Shown one piece after another: positions 1 to 8,727 of a stretch of 50,501 nucleotides of DNA. The notes beneath the pieces are model-generated. The model saw only the letters and a list, made by a program, of their open reading frames with translations. It was not told the DNA's origin and did not search any database. Both the position numbers and the translations under genes were made by a program. Every line of letters begins with the position of its first letter. The first letter of the stretch is position 1. The stretch is from Candidatus Nanohalarchaeota archaeon QJJ-7 (GTDB taxonomy: Archaea; Nanohalarchaeota; Nanosalinia; Nanosalinales; Nanohalalkaliarchaeaceae). The DNA lies in assembly GCA_022865215.1 (NCBI GenBank), contig JALIDP010000003.1, positions 1 to 50,501 on the forward strand, written 5' to 3'.

Positions 1-2
1 AG

Positions 3-1028
3 GATAGTACGAAAGATCAGGGGAACGGTATCCGTGAGGCGGAAAACGGTTCCAGGTTCCTCCTTACTACAGAAGTAGAGGACAAAAACCGCGTTCACCT
101 CCTCCTGTTCCCTTCTTCAGGGGCTGCGGAAGATGTATACCAGGAATTCCAGCAGTTCTCCTCCGATATAGACAGGGAAGGGAGACCGAGACCGGATATT
201 ACGGGAGAAGAAATAGATCAGGTGTGCAAGAGAAATGGCGTCCTGATCGGCCCTTGCCATGCATTCACCCCTTGGACCGCATTATACAGTAAGTTTGATT
301 CTTTACAGGGTTGCTGCGGGAACAGCACTGATGTGTTGTCGTTCCTGGAGCTCGGGCCCTCCTCTGACACCTCTCTGGCCGATTCTATAAGCGAACACCA
401 CGACATGACTTTCGTCAGATTCTCGGACGCTCACTGCCCATGGCCGCACCGACTCGGACGCGAGTTCACACGTTTTGAGTTGAACGAACTCTCGTTCAGT
501 GAACTGGAGAAAGCTTTCGAGAGGAAAGGAGGGAGAAAGACGACACTCAACGTGGGTTTCGACCCGCGGGAAGGCAAATATCACTGTACTGCATGCAACG
601 ACTGCTACCAGAAGTACAGCCTAGAACAGGCGGAGAGGTTCGGATGGGTCTGCCAGGAATGCGGTCGAACGATCAAGAAAGGGGTGAGGGACAGGATCCA
701 GGAGCTGGCGGACACAGATGTAGGAGATTCTCCGGATTTCAGGCCGAGATATGTCCATCTTTTCCCATTGGCAGGGATTATACAGGAGGTAGTCGGGCAT
801 TCTTCCCCCACGACAAAGACTGTTCAGAAGATCTATGACGATTTCCAGGAAAGGTTCAGTTCCGAGATAGACATACTTACTGAAAAGGCTATAGAAGAAC
901 TGGAGGGAATAAACCAGGAATTCACGGATGCTGTGAAGAAGTTCAGGAGCGACAGTATCGTTATCGTTCCCGGCGGGGGAGGATCTTACGGGGAACTAGT
1001 AATCCCTAGTGACAGTGAAGAGAAGTAG
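3..1028 (+). CDS. EndoQ-like / PHP-domain DNA repair endonuclease, 5'-truncated at window edge
   Basis: Frame 3 is open from the window edge through the called GTG at 222. It contains 'GPCHAFTPWTALY', 'SDAHCPWPHRLGREFTRFE' and a four-Cys zinc site (CTAC/CQEC), the pattern of the archaeal PHP/EndoQ (COG1379-type) family. Confidence 0.85.
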   Translation, partial: DSTKDQGNGIREAENGSRFLLTTEVEDKNRVHLLLFPSSGAAEDVYQEFQQFSSDIDREGRPRPDITGEEIDQVCKRNGVLIGPCHAFTPWTALYSKFDSLQGCCGNSTDVLSFLELGPSSDTSLADSISEHHDMTFVRFSDAHCPWPHRLGREFTRFELNELSFSELEKAFERKGGRKTTLNVGFDPREGKYHCTACNDCYQKYSLEQAERFGWVCQECGRTIKKGVRDRIQELADTDVGDSPDFRPRYVHLFPLAGIIQEVVGHSSPTTKTVQKIYDDFQERFSSEIDILTEKAIEELEGINQEFTDAVKKFRSDSIVIVPGGGGSYGELVIPSDSEEK

Positions 1029-1105
1029 AGAATCGAAGAGAGACGTAAAGACGAGCTGGAATGTCTGTATTCACCGAGCCAGAAAAAGCTCCAGGAATTC
1101 TAACC

Positions 1106-1951
1106 TTAAGTCTGGTCCCCAGAAAGACCTTTAAGGATGAAAGAGGTTCCAAGCTCCTCCTGGTAATCATATGAGAGAGTCAGGCGAGGACGGTAGTTCG
1201 TCTTGGCGGATACAGGGGGGACATCGAAAGTCTTCGTAACAGTCCTACTACCGTCTACCAGTCTCTTGTCCCCGGATTCCTGATCCCCGAAAAGCGTCAG
1301 TTCGTAATGCACCTTACCATCCACCTCACCATCACCTGTGTCTCGTATGACGAACGGTACCGATATCTCCTGATCGCCGACCGCTCTGGGAGATGATAAC
1401 TGTATATCGGCTGATACTGGTGCAGCGGTGTTATCCGTGCTCACAGATGAAGGGTTACCAACATCGTCTTCAGGAGGTACCACGCTGAACTCTGCCTCCG
1501 CAGAGGTTTCGTAGTCATAAGTTACTTCCACGCCGGCCTGGAACGGAGAGGTCTCTCCCTCCCTTAGATTCATGGAACCTGGATAACTGCAGGTCCAGAC
1601 AAGCGAGGTCTTGCCACCGGGCTGGTTGACTGATTTCAGGACACCGGACAGATCATTTGCCTCCTTATCGACACCGCCACAATTACTGCTGTCAAGGAAG
1701 CTAGCGCCGTGGAGACTGGCTTTGGCGGTATCTACTGTTTCCTGCCCCGTATTCTCTACATCCAGTTCAAATATTATCTGCTCTCCTTCCGAGTAAGGAC
1801 TTCCAGGAGCATCTAAAGATAGGGAAAGACCGTCGTTAGGGGTCAAACGGAAATCGCGGTCTGGACCGGTATCCGCTGTATTTAGGGGCGATGTACAACC
1901 AGCTAACAGAACAACCAAGATCAATGAAAAGAGAGTTAGACTGGTTCTCAT
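1106..1951 (-). CDS. Lipoprotein, paralog family A (two Ig/CARDB-like domains)
   Basis: Signal peptide with lipobox 'VVLLAGC'. Motifs 'FRLTPNDGLSLSL', 'ASLHGASFL' and 'GVEVTYDYETSAEAEFSVVP' are shared with the two upstream genes. Confidence 0.8.
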   Translation of the reverse strand: MRTSLTLFSLILVVLLAGCTSPLNTADTGPDRDFRLTPNDGLSLSLDAPGSPYSEGEQIIFELDVENTGQETVDTAKASLHGASFLDSSNCGGVDKEANDLSGVLKSVNQPGGKTSLVWTCSYPGSMNLREGETSPFQAGVEVTYDYETSAEAEFSVVPPEDDVGNPSSVSTDNTAAPVSADIQLSSPRAVGDQEISVPFVIRDTGDGEVDGKVHYELTLFGDQESGDKRLVDGSRTVTKTFDVPPVSAKTNYRPRLTLSYDYQEELGTSFILKGLSGDQT

Positions 1952-2121
1952 GCTTTCCCTGTACTTTGAGAGGGACGGGCAGCAATTTATATTTTGGGTC
2001 TGAAAAGGTTCAATACCTCCAGTCTGACTTTATTCCTCTTGGATCATTGCATGCGGCCCTTAATCGTTGTGATAATCTGATTACTGGAAAATGAACATCT
2101 AGAGAATCGCTCGGAACCATT

Positions 2122-2994
2122 TCAGCCGCCAGGAAGTTCCTCAACCTTGAAAGTCGTGGCAGTGGTCTCTGTGTAAGTGTAGCCCAGCTCCATTTTGAGG
2201 TTAAGAGTGGTCTCCGGGACTACAAGATCGGAGGGGAGAGATACATGGCAAATCACCTCGCGTCTGTCATCGTAAAGAGGCACATCTCCTCCACATCTGC
2301 TTACAGAAGCATCAGAGTTCGGCAGAGAGGCATCGATGTTGACACTATCTACCTCACCTTCACCGATGTTCTGTATCGTTACAGGTACTGATATCTCCAC
2401 ACCCCCATCACCTATGACCGGCTTGGGAGTCGTCATATCGACTGATGCATGGACCGGTGAAGCAGAGTTATCAGCAGATACCTCACTGTTACCTCCATTA
2501 AAGTCTTCCCTCGGAACTATCGTGAAAGGTGCCGCGACTGTCGTACTGTACTTATAGGAAACTTCCACCCCTGCATCAAAACTCCTCTCCCCCCCGCTCA
2601 CTAGTGAAGCATCTGCAGTCGGAGTCCATTCCGGAAGCGCTCTCTCTCCAGGCTGTTCTGCAGCCCTGTCAACTCCCTGAAGCGTCCCTACATACTCATT
2701 TCCTGAGATAAAGCTGGCTCCGAAAAGTTGGGCTTCGATATTCTCGGCTGTTGCCTGCCCCGTATTCTCGATCTCCGCCTCCAGGATCATCTGCTCCCCG
2801 TTCTGGTACCGGGACTTGAGGGAACTGAAGGATACTGTCAAGCCATCTTTAGGGGTGAATTCAAAACTTCTCTGCGGTTCCTCAGAAGTATCGTCCTGTC
2901 CGGGGATCGACGTGCATCCAGCAAGAGAGATCGAAATGATGATAAGAGCTATACTGTAATATCTCATCCTTCGCTCTAACCCCTTTAACGGCAT
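2122..2994 (-). CDS. Lipoprotein, paralog family A
   Basis: Lipobox 'SISLAGC'. Motifs 'FTPKDGLTVSFSS', 'AQLFGASFI' and 'GVEVSYKYSTTVAAPFTIVP'. Confidence 0.8.
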   Translation of the reverse strand: MPLKGLERRMRYYSIALIIISISLAGCTSIPGQDDTSEEPQRSFEFTPKDGLTVSFSSLKSRYQNGEQMILEAEIENTGQATAENIEAQLFGASFISGNEYVGTLQGVDRAAEQPGERALPEWTPTADASLVSGGERSFDAGVEVSYKYSTTVAAPFTIVPREDFNGGNSEVSADNSASPVHASVDMTTPKPVIGDGGVEISVPVTIQNIGEGEVDSVNIDASLPNSDASVSRCGGDVPLYDDRREVICHVSLPSDLVVPETTLNLKMELGYTYTETTATTFKVEELPGG

Positions 2995-2997
2995 TAT

Positions 2998-3921
2998 TCA
3001 GCCTTCCAGCCCTTCCACAGTGAACGTTGTTTCCTGGGTCTCGAAGTAAGGGTATTCAAGAGTGGCTTCAAGGTTGAGCTGGGTCTCAAAGACGTCCGGA
3101 CTCACCGAGGCCGTACATATCACGCGCCGAGAACCGTCATAAAGTTGCACATCCTCTCTCCCGGTTTCCTCATTTTCTTCATTTCCGTCTTCTTCTCCAC
3201 AGGTATCGATTGCGAAGTCCTCGCCGGAGTTCGCGAACCCGACTTCCAGAGCCACGTTACCTTCATCCCCCTCAAGGTTGTTAGCTACCTTGCCATCCCC
3301 AACGTTCCGGATCTGGACCGGGATGCTAACACTCACAGAATCTTCTTCTGTATCGGAAACAGGCTTGGGAGAAACTACATCGAACTCCGCCTTAAGAGGG
3401 CCTGCCGTGTTCTGTGTTGTGACGGTGGTGCTCTGCTCATCGAAGTCTGCACGAGGAACGACCGTCATATCGGCAGTGGAGGTCGTGGAATATCTATACA
3501 GCACCCTGACACCTGCAGGATAGTCCTGTGTAGCCCCTACATCCAGATTGACCGGGTTGGATATCCGCCATTCTTCCGATGTCTGGCCTCCTGGTTGCTG
3601 GGCCGCCTTGTCTGCTCCGCTCAGAGTACCTAACTCCTTATTTTCCCCTGTCAGAAAACTGGCGCCGTAGAGACTGGCCTGGATAGCTTCAGCCTCCTTC
3701 TGACCTGTGTTCTGGAGGTTCAGACGTAATGCTATAGGTTCTCCCTCATCGTAACTATTCGAAAGAGACTGGAACGAAATCGATAGACCATCGTTCTGTG
3801 TTATTCTGAAACTCGTATCAGGACCGTCCTCGTCTCCCCCATCATCTCCAGGTAGGGCGGTACAACCTGCAAGAAGGATCGATAAACCGAGAAAAGCCAC
3901 CATAAAATATTTGCTCTTCAT
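2998..3921 (-). CDS. Lipoprotein, paralog family A
   Basis: Lipobox 'SILLAGC'. Motifs 'FRITQNDGLSISFQS', 'ASLYGASFL' and 'GVRVLYRYSTTSTADMTVVP'. Confidence 0.8.
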   Translation of the reverse strand: MKSKYFMVAFLGLSILLAGCTALPGDDGGDEDGPDTSFRITQNDGLSISFQSLSNSYDEGEPIALRLNLQNTGQKEAEAIQASLYGASFLTGENKELGTLSGADKAAQQPGGQTSEEWRISNPVNLDVGATQDYPAGVRVLYRYSTTSTADMTVVPRADFDEQSTTVTTQNTAGPLKAEFDVVSPKPVSDTEEDSVSVSIPVQIRNVGDGKVANNLEGDEGNVALEVGFANSGEDFAIDTCGEEDGNEENEETGREDVQLYDGSRRVICTASVSPDVFETQLNLEATLEYPYFETQETTFTVEGLEG

Positions 3922-3970
3922 GGGTATCTACTAGGAAGTTATCAACTAGGTATTTATAACTTACGACTAT

Positions 3971-4008
3971 CTTCCATATCTAAATAAATCTTCCATATCT
4001 AAATAAAA
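3971..4008. repeat. Perfect-or-near-perfect 19-nt tandem duplication (cttccatatctaaataaa t/a) in a divergent intergenic promoter region
   Basis: Read directly: cttccatatctaaataaat followed by cttccatatctaaataaaa. Confidence 0.9.
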
Positions 4009-4029
4009 ATAGAGGGAATAGAGCGGTAT

Positions 4030-4980
4030 ATGGAGCGGGCTCTTCTGTTCAGGGCGTCGAGCGTGATCATCGGATTGATAGCAGGGATCATAGCTTTTCC
4101 GCAGATATTCTATGACCGGTTCATCTGGAAATATTTCTGGGGGCCTATAGTAGCTGACGCTTCAGGTAACGCGACAGTGGTTTACAACGGTGTAGTGGCC
4201 CAAAGTGGATACACCCTGGTGAACGAGATCGGGTATGCGCTCCTACTCATCGCCAGCATATTTATCCTTGTAAGACTGCTGAAAAGGCTCGATAAAGGCG
4301 GAGAAAGGCGTTTCGTGCTTTCTTTTACCCCTTTCGTTATAGGGGGAGGACTCCTCAGGGTCGTAGAGGATTCTGGCACTGTTTCGGGTCCTCTCGAGTA
4401 CCTCCTCATCTCTCCGCTGATATATTTCACCATGTTCTTCATAGCCGTTTCCGGCCTCTTAATCGCTTTTTACGTAGAAAGACGTACATCTGTTGACTAT
4501 CGCAAGATAGTGTTCGGCCTGGGAACGGTTTTCTCGACCTTTATCGGGATCTTCCTTTTCTTCTCTCTACCGGTCATGAACCTTTGGATGATTCCTGCGG
4601 CCCTCGGCATCACTGGTATACTGACCTTCACAGTCTTCGGTTTCAACCGCATCACGGGAAACCTCGAGGAGCTGGTCTCGGCAGAGAACCTTGTCGTTCT
4701 TTCAGGGCATCTCCTTGACGGCAGTGCAACTTCCCTATCAATCGAGATTCTAGGGTACGGGGAGAAACACCCGGTTGTCAGGTTGTTCATAGAACTCACA
4801 GGCAGCGCCTATATGTTTATCCTCCTGAAACTGTTCGTGATAGGTGGAATAATCTACTACCTTGGGAAGGAAAGGGACCCCGACTCACCTCGGTTCTACA
4901 ACCTTATCCTGCTCGGCATCCTCGCGGTCGGTCTAGGACCTGGAACGAGGAACCTGGTAAGAGCCTTATTCGGTATCTGA
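4030..4980 (+). CDS. DUF63-family archaeal integral membrane protein
   Basis: Multi-TM protein with 'FIWKYFWGPIVADA' and 'GYTLVNEIGYALLLI' near the N-terminus, the usual DUF63 pattern. Confidence 0.8.
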   Translation: MERALLFRASSVIIGLIAGIIAFPQIFYDRFIWKYFWGPIVADASGNATVVYNGVVAQSGYTLVNEIGYALLLIASIFILVRLLKRLDKGGERRFVLSFTPFVIGGGLLRVVEDSGTVSGPLEYLLISPLIYFTMFFIAVSGLLIAFYVERRTSVDYRKIVFGLGTVFSTFIGIFLFFSLPVMNLWMIPAALGITGILTFTVFGFNRITGNLEELVSAENLVVLSGHLLDGSATSLSIEILGYGEKHPVVRLFIELTGSAYMFILLKLFVIGGIIYYLGKERDPDSPRFYNLILLGILAVGLGPGTRNLVRALFGI

Positions 4981-5850
4981 AACGACTGAAAGACCGGTAT
5001 CAGATAATCTGGAGTAGGAGTACTGAACGTTCATATCGAGACTGTAAGAGGTGGCCTCCTGTATGCTGGAAGAGTCTTTCTCTTCGAACCTACACGTTAT
5101 ATGTGTAGTCTTTTCGGATTCGAAGAACTCCACTTCCCGGCAATTCACTGGTTCGAATATATCGGTGAAAGATCCTGAATAGAATAGGTCGACACTCTTC
5201 ATGCCATTTTCCTTCTTTATACTCCCTGGACCAACGTTGGAAATAGTGATATCTGCAGTAATAGTTCTTTTCTCAGAGTCAGCCCGGACCCCCTCAGGTA
5301 ATGAAAGCGATACATCCATAATCCCGTTGGTGAAACTATAGGTCTTGACCAGTTCAGATTTCGGTGCGACCTCCTCGCGGCCAACGACCTTTATCGGGTC
5401 CCGCGTGGTCAGGTTCGTCATATACTCCATATTGACAGTTACAGGGTAACTTGTCTGGCTTACCCCCGAAGGTAGGTCTCCTACAGAGATATCCCACTGA
5501 CACAGCTTTACAGGGGAGACGTCCCTCGGTTCTATGAGAGAATATTCGCAGGCACAACGATCACTGCAGGCCCCCTCCCCTATAACCCTGGCGCTGACGG
5601 AGTTTCGGGGCCCGGTATTGGATAACCACGCCTCGAAATCTTTCAGTGGGACAGTATTACTGTTAGAAACACGGAGGATGAACGATGTTTCAGAATTCTC
5701 GTAGATCTGTTGCTCGGTAAATGAGGACTGGAGGACTTCGAGTTCCCCCGCTGACTCTTTCGTGCCAGTATTATCGCCGTTTTGAGAGGGGAGACTTGTA
5801 CATCCAGAAACAATGATTACAGCTACCATCATTATGATTATCTTTCTCAT
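4966..5850 (-). CDS. Lipoprotein, divergent member of the two-domain family
   Basis: Lipobox 'IIVSGC'. Two repeated beta-domain signatures: 'YPVTVNMEYMTNLTT...IKVV' and 'YSLDMNVQYSYSRLSDTGLSVV'. Confidence 0.7.
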   Translation of the reverse strand: MRKIIIMMVAVIIVSGCTSLPSQNGDNTGTKESAGELEVLQSSFTEQQIYENSETSFILRVSNSNTVPLKDFEAWLSNTGPRNSVSARVIGEGACSDRCACEYSLIEPRDVSPVKLCQWDISVGDLPSGVSQTSYPVTVNMEYMTNLTTRDPIKVVGREEVAPKSELVKTYSFTNGIMDVSLSLPEGVRADSEKRTITADITISNVGPGSIKKENGMKSVDLFYSGSFTDIFEPVNCREVEFFESEKTTHITCRFEEKDSSSIQEATSYSLDMNVQYSYSRLSDTGLSVVSDTE

Positions 5851-6809
5851 CAGCCTTCCACCGGGTTCACGGCTATGGTCCGGGTACCCAGATCCACCTC
5901 ATACCTTAGTTTGGACGTATAACCCACCCAGTTTACAACTGATGACTCTTTCAACGATAAAGTCTCGTTCCTGCACACTCTTCTGTAACTCTGTCCTTCC
6001 CTCTCCCCCCCTCCGTACATCCGTAGATTATCGTTCGAAGGTTCACAACTTTCAGAACTCAGCAGCTCAGAGTCCGGGTTTATAGAGAAGATATCCATAA
6101 TCTCCCCTCTACCAACGTTCTCGATGTATGCTTTCGTTACAAGCGTCCTGTCACCTGATGCCACGAAGCTTTCAGGTGATTCGACAACTAGTCTAACCGG
6201 TTTCTTAGAAGTCGTAGAGGTGGAAAGCTGCCTCACCTCCGAGACCCCTTCCGAATCCTTCAACTGGATCTGGTTCCTAGACTCTATAGTCTGATTGAAA
6301 CCTATCTCGAACTCCATAGGACATTTCCATCCGAGGCTAGGGACATCCTCGTTACCAGGGACGACTGCAAGCTCCCATTCCAGCATCAGCTCCTCCTCCC
6401 CCTCCAGATGGACCTTCTCCCAGGGTTTATCCCCATCCCAGGCCTCACGAGTATCAAGGTTCCCGCTGGAACCGTTCCTTACAGTATAACCTGTTATATT
6501 AGCTATTTTCTCGTTGCACTTCGATACCATTACCTCCCTGCCTAGACGTCCCAGACTCACTTTCATCCCAGAATCCCCGTTGTTCTCCACGTTAAGTCTT
6601 ACCCTTGCCGGGGAGTCATATTTGGTGAAAGGCCCGGAAGAACAGGTCTGGTCTGCTAACTGACAACCTGGACCTTCTATCTGGACTATGTCCGGCTTGT
6701 CTTCAGTCTCCCGTTCCTGAAGCACTGTACATCCTGCCAGGAAAACTGTCAGAGCCAGGAAAAAGACCATGATATACGTTTTATCAGTCTTCATTTGAAC
6801 CTTCTGCAT
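5850..6809 (-). CDS. Lipoprotein, divergent member of the two-domain family
   Basis: Lipobox 'VFLAGC'; 'MEFEIGFNQTIESRNQIQL' and C-terminal 'KLRYEVDLGTRTIAVNPVEG'. Its 3' end overlaps the next gene by 1 nt. Confidence 0.7.
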   Translation of the reverse strand: MQKVQMKTDKTYIMVFFLALTVFLAGCTVLQERETEDKPDIVQIEGPGCQLADQTCSSGPFTKYDSPARVRLNVENNGDSGMKVSLGRLGREVMVSKCNEKIANITGYTVRNGSSGNLDTREAWDGDKPWEKVHLEGEEELMLEWELAVVPGNEDVPSLGWKCPMEFEIGFNQTIESRNQIQLKDSEGVSEVRQLSTSTTSKKPVRLVVESPESFVASGDRTLVTKAYIENVGRGEIMDIFSINPDSELLSSESCEPSNDNLRMYGGGEREGQSYRRVCRNETLSLKESSVVNWVGYTSKLRYEVDLGTRTIAVNPVEG

Positions 6810-8724
6810 ACTTTACTGTGTTTTCCAGGTTTACACGGATCGACATGTTCATGCTGCAACCTATCGTCTTTTTATCACCTTCTACCGTGACTTCTCTCTC
6901 GAAGTCCTCCGGCTGGATCTGCGCCTCTCCTCCCTCGACATCGTATGTTCCCTCCAGATCGGTCAGATGTTTCGTGCCTTCACCCGTACAATCTGTCTGG
7001 GCCTCGAATATCCTGAAGCTTTCGGCCCGGTCACTGAGGTCAGGATTCAGGTTAGCCCCAGCACTTATTGTTATATCTTTCCGATATTGGTCTCCCTGTC
7101 TCGCCAGCTCATCGAACCCGGTAAATAGAGATCCGCCACAGTCTGCATACATCACCGGAACTACAGGCGTGGTCAACGCCGAAGTTCTCTGCTTCTGGAA
7201 GTCTATACCCTGTTTCTTCACAGTTCCACAGTTCTCCTTGCGCCACGACTCTCTCTCACCTGGATCAAGTTCTCCCCAAGAGGGTTCAGTCCACACTTTC
7301 AGAAGATTGTTACCACTAGACCATCTGCTCGAGTCCGTGAAAGCCGCCTCCACACTGTAGTTGTAAGAGACATCCACGTTCACATCGTGGTTCCTTTTAA
7401 CGCGGACACGATTATCTCCAAGAGAATCACTGAAGTGAACTGCAAGTGAGTCTGGCATAGCATCTGCGACCGGAGTATCCAGCGTTTCTGCGATCATCGC
7501 AAGACGTTCGGGCTGGAGGTTTCCTCCCTCAGATTCAAGATCCTTCTCTATCGTGCCTACAGCGTTCACACATTCGGAAGAGTACGCCGCCTCAGACCCA
7601 TTATCCACATCATCGCCATCTTCAGGTTCTATATCGAAATCACTGTCTAGTTCGTCTCCCGCACAGTTCTTCTTCACTTCCTGCAGCTTTTCTCTTATCT
7701 CTTGGTCAGTCATGGTGGATTCTGCATTGACAGCAGGGAACAGGAAGTTCCCCTCATCATTCTCCTCGAACTCCACGTAACGCGTCTCACTGTTAGGGAT
7801 ATAGGAGACATTATCCCATGCTGAAGCCACCTCCTTGTCAAGATACTGGAAACCAACGCTCACGTTAACGTCTTCAGCCGGGACATCCAGGGGACGTCCC
7901 TGCAGGTCGTTCACCATAGTGTTAGTCAGGGGGATAAAGACCCTGAGATGGCTGTCATCAGTGTCGATATTGAAGGGTTCTATGATAGTATTCCCGAGTT
8001 CGACCACAACAGGATCAGTTACCTTCTCGCTCTTAGCCGCAGCATCACATTCTGCAATCTTATCCTTCACACACTGCGATACAGAGGCGGAACCTGTAGC
8101 TGCAGAGTATACATTTCCACCTAGATAGAGGTCGGCGGCACATTGAATCTCAGCCATCCTCTTGTTATGACACGGGTCAAACTGGTTCTTGACAGACTGG
8201 GGTACACCCCCCACAACTCCGGAAACAGCGCTTATAGGCTCGCTTATAGCATTGTAACCGGCCTCTCCCACGAGACCTCCTATATTCGCCCATTTTCCGC
8301 CGAATACGGTGAAAAACACCAATAGTATACCAATCAAAGCTAGTATAACCACTACGACGATTTTCTGTTTTCCACTGAAACTTCCTCCGCCCAAAACCTC
8401 CTCGAGGAGGTTAAAAACGGCGTAAAGGAGGAATACCACTCCCAGTATTAGTAGCAAAGATAGAGGATTGGACCCGGCAAATTTGTACTGGGTCAGGACA
8501 ATGGCCACAAGATAAATAACCAGTGCAACCCCCGTAGTTATCACAGCCGCCGATTTATGGTCTCCAAGGTGTAAGTACACTCCTCTCCAGATAGCGACCA
8601 CATAGAGTATCAGAACTATAACGGCCAGAAAAGCATTTCTCGGCATCAAGAAAATGACGGCAATTATCGAAATGACGACAAGGATGCCGGTTGCTACCAC
8701 CGTGGCAAGTTCTTTCTTGTTCAT
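6784..8724 (-). CDS. Polytopic membrane protein with a large extracytoplasmic C-terminal domain
   Basis: About four N-terminal TM segments, then a Cys-containing domain and beta-domain motifs such as 'DVNVSVGFQYLDK' and 'VNVDVSYNYSVEAAF'. Confidence 0.7.
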   Translation of the reverse strand: MNKKELATVVATGILVVISIIAVIFLMPRNAFLAVIVLILYVVAIWRGVYLHLGDHKSAAVITTGVALVIYLVAIVLTQYKFAGSNPLSLLLILGVVFLLYAVFNLLEEVLGGGSFSGKQKIVVVVILALIGILLVFFTVFGGKWANIGGLVGEAGYNAISEPISAVSGVVGGVPQSVKNQFDPCHNKRMAEIQCAADLYLGGNVYSAATGSASVSQCVKDKIAECDAAAKSEKVTDPVVVELGNTIIEPFNIDTDDSHLRVFIPLTNTMVNDLQGRPLDVPAEDVNVSVGFQYLDKEVASAWDNVSYIPNSETRYVEFEENDEGNFLFPAVNAESTMTDQEIREKLQEVKKNCAGDELDSDFDIEPEDGDDVDNGSEAAYSSECVNAVGTIEKDLESEGGNLQPERLAMIAETLDTPVADAMPDSLAVHFSDSLGDNRVRVKRNHDVNVDVSYNYSVEAAFTDSSRWSSGNNLLKVWTEPSWGELDPGERESWRKENCGTVKKQGIDFQKQRTSALTTPVVPVMYADCGGSLFTGFDELARQGDQYRKDITISAGANLNPDLSDRAESFRIFEAQTDCTGEGTKHLTDLEGTYDVEGGEAQIQPEDFEREVTVEGDKKTIGCSMNMSIRVNLENTVKYAEGSNED

Positions 8725-8727
8725 TCT

